This document shows, piece by piece, positions 55,512-64,000 of a stretch of DNA of 64,000 nucleotides; position 1 is the stretch's first letter; each line of letters starts with the position of its first letter. This stretch comes from Helicoverpa zea. Its lineage: Eukaryota; Arthropoda; Insecta; Lepidoptera; Noctuidae. The stretch lies in NCBI RefSeq assembly GCF_022581195.2, contig NC_061475.1, positions 1,116,001 through 1,180,000 on the forward strand. Reading direction: 5' to 3'. A program made the translations under genes and the position numbers. The notes below the pieces were generated by a model. That model made no database searches. It was not told the origin of the DNA and worked only from the letters and a program-made list of their open reading frames with translations.

Positions 55512-56377
55512 TTCTTTGCTTTATCCTGAAAATTTTCCCGGAGAATTTTCCAATTTCATGAAGCCTTTGCCGGTGCTATTTTTCTACTGTAGACGTAAGC
55601 GTGAAAATTGTAATTACGTCTTCTGCAGGTGACAGGATCGATTTAAGCTGAAGCTTTAAGGGGACATCAATCGGTTTTTGGATTTAAAATTTAATATGAA
55701 ATTTTTTTTCGGTAAGAGCTTTAGTTTGGTGATGTTTATATTTTGGAATTTATAAGTGTAGGTTCTGTTATACAGTGTCATTTAATTAGATATTTGTAGT
55801 GGAATAACTGAATAGGTACATGAGCTAGTTAAATTAATTTAGAAATTATCTAGAATCTCATATCAAAGAAACGGGGCCATTTGCCACAGTTTTATCTCTA
55901 TGTGATACATTTTATTTCTACTATTAATACCAGTAGATCATACCGACACAGATTACGAAATAGTTTCTACGTAAATACTACTATGTTTTGAATATTTAAA
56001 TAGTATTTCATAGAACTGATATGAATTGGGTCTAGACTGTGCTTTCAACTTGCTCAGGTAATATCTCTAACTGAAATTCATACATTATTTCAGTTAAATT
56101 ATATTTCAAGATAGACTTATAAACGTCACTTCAAAAACGCAATGTGACACTACCCCTTTAAGGTCATTAGTACTTTTGTAACTTAGATCTACCTACGCCA
56201 AAATTTGACCTTTCCTACTCATTTTCAAAAACGAAATCAACGTAAAAGCGTCTAAGTAATTAATATTTTGTAATGACGCACGCCTTTGATTCAAAAGAAG
56301 CTGTTTTTGCGTCCATATCTTCAGAGCCCTCCCATTAAGCAGATTGAATGAAAACAGACGATATTTAGAGTACCCGC
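55512..56377. other. AT-rich intergenic sequence
   Basis: No gene or repeat recognised. Confidence 0.45.
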
Positions 56378-56985
56378 AAACTGCAAACTAAACAGTCGGC
56401 CGACAGTTGGTCCGAAAGTTGAAAATTTTTTTTTTAAATAAATTGTGATTTAAATCAAGGTTTTCAGTGGGTGTGATGTGATACCGGGCAAATACCTGAT
56501 CGTTGTTTTGTGCGTACTAATATTCATATCATATTATTCATTGCATTCCATAATGTAGGTACATTAGGTGGAGAATAGAGGTATAATATAAAAATGATTG
56601 TCACAATTATGGACCCTGATGGGAACAGAAAAATAGTTAGAAGAGAGTAGTGATTTAATGTAAGATAGTACTTTATATTATTTACTTAATAGCTTTCTTT
56701 TATAGTGTAAGCTTCTGCCCGCGGCCTCGCCCGCGGCTAGTTCGGTTATATTGCGTTTCCAAGAGAACTCTTCAAAAGTCCGGGATAAAAACTGTCCTAT
56801 GTTCTTTCTCAAGGTCAACTCTAACTCTGAACCAAATTTTATTAAAAACAGTTCAGTGGTGAAGGCATAACCGACAGACAGACATAGTTACTTTCGCATT
56901 TATAATACTAGTAGGGATAAACCATACTGATTTACAAGCCCGAACAAATTGTCGGCCGATGAAAATTTTGTAGTGTGCGGTTCCT
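56378..56985. mobile_element. MITE-D copy split by about 390 bp of foreign sequence
   Basis: The left part (56378-56535) has CTAAACAGTCGGCCGACAGT, GGTTTTCAGTGGGTGTGATG and GCAAATACCTGATCGTTGTT. The right part (56927-56985) has CTGATTTACAAGCCCGAACA and ATTGTCGGCCGATG. These are consecutive in the intact copy at 59758-59944, so the DNA between them came in later. The right half of that DNA is Hel-C. Confidence 0.6.
56706..56919 (-). mobile_element. Helitron-like Hel-C copy nested in MITE-D
   Basis: On the minus strand it starts ATCCCTACTAGTATTATAAA then TGCGAAAGTAAC, includes GTCTGTCTGTC, and near its 3' end shows a strong hairpin (CCGCGGGCGAGGCCGCGGGC). The terminal CTAG is altered to CTTA, so this copy is older than the one at 28249. 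Confidence 0.6.
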
Positions 56986-59757
56986 CTTAAGGAGAATCTT
57001 CATTACATTGAGTAGTTTTTGCAATTAACTCAGTTTACGTCTTTATGTTTTGCATTAATTTGATGAGAGTTGGAAATTTTATTTAAATGAGTGTTATTGT
57101 GGTTTTATTAGGCTGTTAATTGTTTCATCTAATTAAGTTAAAATAAGTGCACTTTTTCGATTAGGATAATTCTTTTTCTTCTTCTTCTTAGCGTTTATCC
57201 CGTCTTGTGACGGGGTCCGCTTTCCGTATTAGGATAATTATTGAACCATATTTTGAAGAAAACATATTTGTTAAAATTTTTGTTGTCACATATTATTTAA
57301 CTTATCTTTTTGCCCTCGGTGATTTTATTAAATCCCACAGACTTTAATAACTGCTAAATCTTACTTACTAATAGTATCAAGCTCAAAATATTAAAGCAAA
57401 ACTCAGATCTGTTAAAATATTTTAGTGTTAGATAGTCAATTTACCGAGAAAGGCAGAGTTGAAGCTAAAAATGTTTTAATTCATAAACAATTACAATTAA
57501 TTCAGATTACCTGTGAAAAACAACACATTGTTATCAACACTAGCTTAGATATTCTTCTACTACAGAGCAATAATTCCTTATCTAAACTAAACTATATAAC
57601 GCAGTCTATTTTCCTCGCTGACGTCACAAGCTTTCATTATTCATTACTCTGCGGAGGTTCTATAAATACTTCAAGTTGCCCTATAGTGAGATAGGTGCAT
57701 AGAGCGTAAATAAACAGAAGTGACGTTATACGTGTTACTTGTCGGTTAGTACATTGCACGTCGATGTTCTTGGAATGACCTGTCTGTGAGATTTTGTAGT
57801 CTGTGTTGTGGATGGTTTGGGTATTGAGTTGCATTGGATAAGTGTCATATTGTGTAGAGGATTTTTGAGCATTGTCTTCTGTTATAGTGTATTGCATAAA
57901 AAACAATAATGATACTTGTTATAGAACTTTTTATTATGTGATTTTAAATTAAGTTAATTAAGTGCCAGTATTTACTAAAAATATGGAAGTTGGTTGTAAG
58001 TAGGTAAGTAGCTAATAAATGAAAAAGAGATGAAAGCAGCCTCTTTTATGAAGTTCGTACAAAATAGATTATCTTGCAGATACCTCGTATTTCCAACTAA
58101 ATGACCCCCCCTTAATTTCTGTGGCACATAATTTGCGGTCTCCGTTTAGAACAATTAACCAACCAGATACGTCATTTCCGAGTATTCTCTGCCAAAAGGT
58201 GACGGTTTGATATATTCCGCTCGGTATTTTTGATCGACTCCGGTTGGTACGTATGGATGGTGTCACATGTACATATACGTATAGAGACAAACTATTTAAT
58301 TGACAACTACCAGTACAATAATATCGTTAATAACCGAGCTACAGATTTTGCCACTCAAATTGTATCGCGTGTACGCTCGGTTTTGCTACGCGCGGAAAAT
58401 CTGCCAGTGCGAAAACGTTGTAATGATATGATCAAAAAAACATGAATGAACTATCACTATTTGCCATCCTCACGTAATTTGACAGACTTTTTCGGCGATT
58501 CCAGTTGGTTGCCTGCTCTAAGAGTCTTCGTTAATTGGTTTACCATCTTCATCACAATGCTGACAGACGATTCTTCAGCTCTTTTTCTTGGAAATAAATT
58601 ATACTTGAAGAATGGAAGTCATAATTATATTAGATGCAGAACTAATTGTGATTGAAGATCTTTTTATGGACTTAAAAGTTTATTTTTAATTATGTGTTAA
58701 TTTAATTAGCTACTGAATAGGTATAACGATTCTATTATCTATATATTTGACTTTCAGCGTACTTTTCTTGTAGAGTACTGGAAATTATAATATAGTATAG
58801 TAGGGTCCAATATCATAAAGCGATTTTTCACAGTTTGTTAATTTTGTGTGTTATGTGGGTTAATCCTAGGAATTACTGGTCTCATTAGAAAAAATCTAGG
58901 ATTTTGTATCAATATATTTTATATGCGAAAAGTAGATGTAGCGTCCGCCGCCCACATCTTCGTTTTGGGGGTGACGGGGTCACCACATATTTTAAATGAT
59001 TTAAAAAAAGGCGTCTTAGGCCTCTTTTCAATAAGTATACCCTGAAAATAAAGACAGACTTATCTTATTTTGTGTGCATAAATACACTCGAATAAAAGCA
59101 TTTCGACTCTTATTTGACGCAGTATATTCTGAAAGCATTATGTCAGAACAAAAACAGACAGAACACATCACATGTGACGCTGACCAGACGCGGTCTGACG
59201 TCTGACGAATAATTGAGAATACGCGGAATACGTTAAGGCGATTATATTGTGTGGTGTAAGTTATAAGCGGTAGCGTTTAGCGAGGAAAGGCATTTTAGAA
59301 GGGTGGGCATCCCAACCTAACGTTATTTTTTTAATAACACAGACATACGGCCGCATACTTAAACGTCACTTAATTTTAATTGTAAATCATACTTACGCAA
59401 ATAATTGTTTCAACATGAAAAAGACTTCAATAACAGCGCTTTCACATTAGCGGTTTTCGGATACCGGTTCAAACAATGACAAGTTAAACCGCGTGGAAAA
59501 TGCGCTAGTGTGACAGAGCTAAGATTTAAAGTTATGTAACGTTACAGTATTGAACAGCGTGAACCTGATTACCTCAACAATACAATATATTTCACTCCAT
59601 ACATATTTTCAGTGAAAAAACAGCTGTCCTTACACCGACAAAAGACACCAATTTACTTTCAAGAGAAATTACCAAATAAGGATTTACACACTGCATTGTC
59701 AAAAACCCTTCAAAAACCTTTAAACTCGTTAGTCAATATTATTACAGTAAGAGACAT
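56986..59757. other. AT-rich intergenic sequence
   Basis: No confident gene. Frames at 57425-57694, 58069-58290 (minus), 58230-58445 and 58446-58655 show no recognised domain. A short TCTTCTTCTTCTTAGCGTTT block at about 57180-57200 is repeat-like. Confidence 0.35.
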
Positions 59758-59944
59758 ACTGCACACTTTAAGTCGGCCGATAGTTTGTTTGGGCTCATAA
59801 ATCAGTATGAAGATGAATGGTAGTGCGCACATTACAACGATCAGGTATTTAGCCGGTATCAGACCGACTGAAAACTTTGATTGTAATCAAGATTTAGTTT
59901 AAAAATTTTCAACTGTCGCCCAACTGTTTAGTCTGCAGTTTGCA
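59758..59944 (-). mobile_element. MITE-D, most complete copy
   Basis: About 187 bp. The left end reads ACTGCACACTTTAAGTCGGC, and the right end, on the other strand, TGCAAACTGCAGACTAAACA. The centre contains ATCAGGTATTTAGCCGGTAT and CAGACCGACTGAAAACTTTG. The ends share only a short imperfect inverted repeat (GTCGGCCGA and TCGGGCGAC-like). Non-coding. Confidence 0.6.
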
Positions 59945-62469
59945 TTTTAAAATACTTTCATCAATTTTAAATCATTAATGATAAATAACCAAATAATGTA
60001 CTTCCTTTCCCATTTTTATTTCATAACTTGTAAATATTCTTTAGTTTATTGTTATTTTTACTTTAAGTTTACACATATTATTTCTGTAAATAGTAATTAT
60101 AATATTATATTCTTGTTGTAAATAAATGATACAGCAACTAGCAAGGTTACCAAATAAAGATTGATACACTGCATTGTCAAAAACCCTTAAAATCCTTTAG
60201 ACTCGTTAGTCAATTATTATTACAGGAACAGTTCAAAAGGTAATAATTAAGTTTGAAACTTTACTCGTAATATATGAAGTTGATGGGTGACGGTATTCAT
60301 AGTGAGAGTTATTTCTCCCCCGGGGGAAATGGGGACTCAAACTATTGGAATATTGGAGTAATTATCTGCATTATGATGGGGTGCCAATGGAAGTTTGAGT
60401 ATGTGAGTTTTTGAGTAATTTTTGATTATTTTAAGTAAGTAATTATTATAGATAAGTACATAGAACCGGCGATATCTACTAGGCTGATAAATACTTTGTG
60501 ATTTGGTTGTCGTGATTGTGGTATAGACTTGTCGTGGAAGTGTTTTTTAATGAAATGACGAACACATATTAATCTAAAATACCAAGTAACAACGTAGAAA
60601 AAAAACATTTTATTCCACTCAATAAATATCCCAAATGCAAGTAAGACCGTTGCAATCAGAAATTCAATTATTACATTAAGTGCAGATATTAATTTTCTCA
60701 TAAAACACATCACTATTATATTAACTAACGTGAAACCAAAGACCAAATGCTGCAATCAACTTCAAACCGCTCAACTAATCCATAGATTCACTAACAAGCG
60801 TTTTATTACTAAACAAACAATGATGGAACTCTCAAGTTTCTACACACAAATCATTAAATTGGTAAACTATGTCGTTCTGGTAAAATGGCGGCTTTTGAAA
60901 TATCATCGCTTTAAACAAACGACCGGGCCATAGTAACAAATTACTGCCTAGTTAACATCGTGTTGGGCCATTAAAGCGGCGATGATTTCTATAAAATTTA
61001 TTTTTATTGCTGTCACTAGAAAATTATAAAAAAACGACATATTGGAGTTTCTCGTCAAACTAATAAAATATGACATCAATGTTTTAAATTTATATTTTTT
61101 TTACAATAATATTAAGTCTATAAAATTGCGAGTAAAAATCTTCAATCTTAACTACACTGCTTAACAATAAACGCGTCGAAAACAATCTACTTTCGCATTC
61201 ATAACGTATTTTGTAAAATAAACGAAAAAAATAAAACTCGGTAATCTTCGAAGAGTTGAATGTAAAATATTTCTCAAGAGAATTTATTGCAGTTGTTTGT
61301 AACACCTCGTCTTTAATGAGCCAAAAGATAAACGTACGTGTCGATAAGAAACTAGTAACCGGTTCAATCCAGTTTTATTTATTTATAAACTGTCGTGGGA
61401 GGACTCCATTCCACTTTGTTTTCATTATCCCTGTGTTATTACAGTATTTTTTAAACAAAAGAAAAATATCGTTCTTTTGTTTATTCTCACTCAGCTTTAT
61501 TATTTTTATTTATTAATATCGCTTTGGTGTTGACTTTTAAAGTGTTACTTTTTGAATATTTAAATAAAGTGCAGTGGATTGCTTTTACTTGATTTGTTTG
61601 AAAAAAAGTTAAAAGCAGCATATATTTTTATTTATTTTCCTTCTTTTGCGCTTACTATACGATCACTTTTGGAGGAGCATCTCAATTCATGGGGATGTTT
61701 TTAAAAGTATACATATATGTATATTTACCTATTCACCATTTTTTTTTCATTTTCACTAATTACAAACAAGACACGAATTTATAATATTATCCTAATTTCT
61801 ATGACAACAAATACCCGCTAGTTTCATGGCCCCAAACAGTAGTAACCACAAAAATGCACCGTACATTGTGACTTAACACATTCTTTGAGGAATTCTCGTC
61901 TCGTTCACAACCGCTGATCTACCGAAACTCGGTAAACATTTGATTAACATTAAACCGAGGTTAACAGTGCGTTTAGTTTAAACACTTATTTCCCGTTTGG
62001 ATTTATCGATAGCAATAATCTGTGAATTGAAAATTTTCGTTTTCTTGCAATGATTTGTTTATTTTCATTTAATTCTGAATCTACATTATGTAAGTCTGTA
62101 TGTCGAGCTTTCACGCTACAACTACTGAAGCGATTTAAATGTTTAGAATAAAGTTAGTTAAAAGCCTGAGAAAGCCTTTTTTCGGGTATGGAAACAAACT
62201 TTAGTATCTCAATAAATATTTAAGTCTAAATGCTATCCACTTTAGTTGAATTTGAAAAAAAAAAACAAGGACCATTTTAAATTAGGACAAAATGTTTATT
62301 ACTTAACTATCACTTTAAGTCCGCTACAAAATACATTTTAAAAACTGTTTAAGTCGTAAAACTAACAAGTCACTTAAACTTTAAGCAAGCTAAATAGACC
62401 ATTTAATTGTTTATTTACGAGCGCAACCCACTATCGTATACTTATACAAATACCCTTCAAGTGAACCCA
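59945..62469. other. AT-rich intergenic sequence
   Basis: A block of about 75 bp at 60147-60226 (CACTGCATTGTCAAAAACCC, GACTCGTTAGTCAA) repeats 59668-59750, placing MITE-D between two direct copies of older DNA. No gene recognised. Frames at 60426-60755 (minus) and 61256-61516 are hydrophobic and AT-driven, without a domain. Confidence 0.4.
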
Positions 62470-62815
62470 AACACTGAAGACTAAACAGTCGGCCGACAGT
62501 TGACCCGATAGTTGACAAACTTTCTTTTAGATCTTGATTCCAATCTAAGTTTTCAGTCGGTCTTTTTTCAAAAATCCATCGGTGAGGGAGTGTCAGACTA
62601 TTACTGACTAAAAACCGTCATGTTCCGTCGCGTCGTAGGCCTTTTATGTACCAAGGCCGCGGTAACTCTTTCGAACAATCCCGCGGCGCCGCAAGCTTTC
62701 AGTCGGTCTGATACCGGCTAAATACCTGATCTTTGTAACGTGCGCACTACCATTCGTCTTCATGCTGATTTATGAGCCCAAACGAACTATCGGCTAACTA
62801 AAATTTTGCACTTTG
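62470..62815 (+). mobile_element. MITE-D copy interrupted by Retro-E
   Basis: The left part (CTAAACAGTCGGCCGACAGT) and right part (TCGGTCTGATACCGGCTAAA, TTATGAGCCCAAACGAACTA) are normal MITE-D. The 62564-62696 insert and its target duplication separate them. Confidence 0.7.
62564..62696 (-). mobile_element. Retro-E fragment with 13-bp target duplication
   Basis: A 133-bp insert between exact 13-bp repeats TTTCAGTCGGTCT (62551-62563 and 62697-62709). It opens with TTTTTCAAAAATCCATC, a short A-type tail on the minus strand, then the GGTGAGGGAGTGTCAGACTA block. The tail plus duplication identify Retro-E as a retroposon copied by target-primed reverse transcription. Confidence 0.8.
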
Positions 62816-62907
62816 CTATCTAAACTACGTTTGACAACTCGGAACATTGCATAGAGTACTGCAGAGAAACCACTTTTTAGTTGAGAGTATTTAGGGATCT
62901 ATCAGAC

Positions 62908-63086
62908 AGGGAGAAGTCACGCGGTCAAGCGTTCAAGCGGTCAGTTTTGCGTTCTCTGTGTCATATTACTCATATTACGTTACATAGGACAACTCACACA
63001 GGAGGTATTCTGACTGGGTCGGACAAGTAGAAGTCGTAGTAGAGTTCGAACGCAAAACTGACCGCTTGAACGCGTGACCGCTCCCT
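62908..63086. mobile_element. Foldback element, about 180 bp
   Basis: The inner arms at 62929-62954 and 63048-63073 are a perfect 26-bp inverted repeat (GCGTTCAAGCGGTCAGTTTT with GCGTTC). The outer parts CAGGGAGAAGTCACGCG and the complement of GTGACCGCTCCCT continue the pairing, with a 6-base insertion in the left arm. The ends resemble CAGGGAG, as in hAT-type MITEs. No target duplication is obvious. Confidence 0.7.
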
Positions 63087-64000
63087 TAGAGAGCACACTA
63101 TGAGTGTATTTTGAAGAAACTTTGAGGATCACTTAATACAATCTACCTTTTACTGGACTTGCCTTCAAGACGCGAGTAACACCGTAGTCAACAGCTAGTC
63201 TTGAAACCAAAAATAACCTCATTAAACGATGGGCTAATAAAATCGTGTGACATAAACGGAGTGTCCGCGATACGAATCTATAAGTACCTTGGTTTTATTT
63301 CAACTTGAACTACAGCCGTGCGTGGGCGCAGGAATTCTCAACTTGTTGTTTTAATTTCGTTACAAAACTAAATTAAGTTCGATAAGTTTTATTTGAGAGA
63401 GTGTCAAAAGAGATTTATTATAGTTTTTATAGACTGTCCTGTTAACTGTCTTTAAATTAATTGGCAAATATGAACTTAGTAACACGAAAGATTTCAAAGT
63501 CGCGCAGAGTAAATAGGGCTAGGAAATAAATTCATCTAGATTGTAGGTACATGGACTGATTTTTGAGATCAATCTAGTCTGTGTTTGTCAATATATAAAG
63601 TATAATACAACTTCTGCCAAAAGTATTAGAAACAAAAAAAAAATAAGAACGAAGAAAACTTGTCTTTTAATAAAATTAAGCACAACATTTATTAAAAGCC
63701 CCAATTCTCAAATCAAGGAACAAACTAAAACATTAAACAACTTGGCATTTTATTCTGACCCGTTAAACCGTATATTATGAACACGACATCACATAACAAA
63801 ACTCGACTCCTATAACCTAAATACACTGAAATCTGGTACATAACTCATCCGCCATTTAAAATACGGCGAACAAAGCTTCGTAAATAAGTAATTTAGCTAA
63901 AAGCAACATTTTGACATATTGTACGCATGAACAATAGTATTTTTTGTACAAATTACTGTTGTCCAATATAAAGGGGACGGCCATTTTGTACGCGGAGAAA
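63087..64000. other. AT-rich intergenic sequence
   Basis: No gene or repeat recognised to the end of the window. Confidence 0.4.

Noticed and set aside
60426..60755. 109-codon hydrophobic minus-strand frame, suggestive of a membrane protein
   Set aside because: AT-rich DNA readily gives Phe/Ile/Leu-rich frames; no conserved motif, promoter or splice evidence.
1..64000. CRISPR arrays, bacterial operons, rRNA genes
   Set aside because: No direct-repeat and spacer structure, ribosome-site-led gene series or rRNA sequence is seen. The window is eukaryotic.

Overview
The window looks like moth DNA (Lepidoptera, most likely a noctuid-type genome). The evidence is indirect: AT-rich intergenic sequence, dispersed repeats of kinds I associate with lepidopterans (a tRNA-derived SINE ending in a run of ATG, short Helitron-like elements with the hairpin-plus-CTAG end, an RTE LINE with a GATGAT tail, a Kabuki/CsRn1-type LTR element), and no bacterial gene organisation. 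No conserved multi-exon housekeeping gene is recognisable. The only convincing host-type gene is a small intronless gene at 15.8-16.4 kb encoding a secreted Asn/Leu/Gln-rich protein, with a TATA box, initiator, signal peptide and poly(A) signal all in place.

Layout. 0.5-5.3 kb: old repeats around an intact, stand-alone LINE ORF1 (gag-like) reading frame without ORF2. 7.5-12.6 kb: foldback elements (one with perfect 96-bp arms), a CG-rich motif repeated four times, and several MITE-like repeats. 15.8-16.4 kb: the secreted-protein gene. 17.4-25.2 kb: a GC-rich TIR element, a 13-bp minisatellite, a composite of two large foldbacks with two related repeat units, and 118-bp and 122-bp tandem arrays. 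25.3-31 kb: dense clean insertions, namely a 615-bp retroposon with a 17-bp target duplication, a 964-bp TIR transposon carrying a transposase-like terminal exon, a 269-bp Helitron, a 227-bp MITE, and a full-length SINE with a perfect 16-bp target duplication. 32.7-34.8 kb: a 5'-truncated RTE LINE with an undamaged 688-codon reverse-transcriptase frame. 41.3-44.5 kb: tandem array of five copies or part-copies of a 716-bp retroposon. 47.9-53.8 kb: a nearly complete Ty3/gypsy element of the CsRn1/Kabuki type. 54-64 kb: AT-rich DNA with nested MITEs.

The main biological reading is a transposon stratigraphy. The gypsy element has 195-bp LTRs identical to each other apart from one insertion, a primer site matching tRNA-Trp over 18 bases, a candidate -1 frameshift site between gag and pol, and a 4-bp target duplication. 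It is therefore young. After its arrival it was hit twice: by a 1292-bp TIR element of unknown family that splits pol between RNase H and integrase, and by a 227-bp MITE in the 3' LTR. That MITE is identical by eye to another copy 24 kb away and is an internal-deletion derivative of the 964-bp transposon at 27.2 kb.

Repeat family labels used below are mine: SINE-S (tRNA-derived SINE), Rep-A (repeat with GTCCGTCC runs), MITE-B (about 320-420 bp, imperfect TIRs), Hel-C (Helitron-like), MITE-D (about 190 bp), Retro-E (repeat with a conserved GTGAGGGAGTGTCAGACTC block), Rep-F, Retro-G (0.6-0.7 kb retroposon with an AAT tail), TIR-H (TA-flanked transposon and MITE), TIR-P (element inside pol). All identities were judged by eye.
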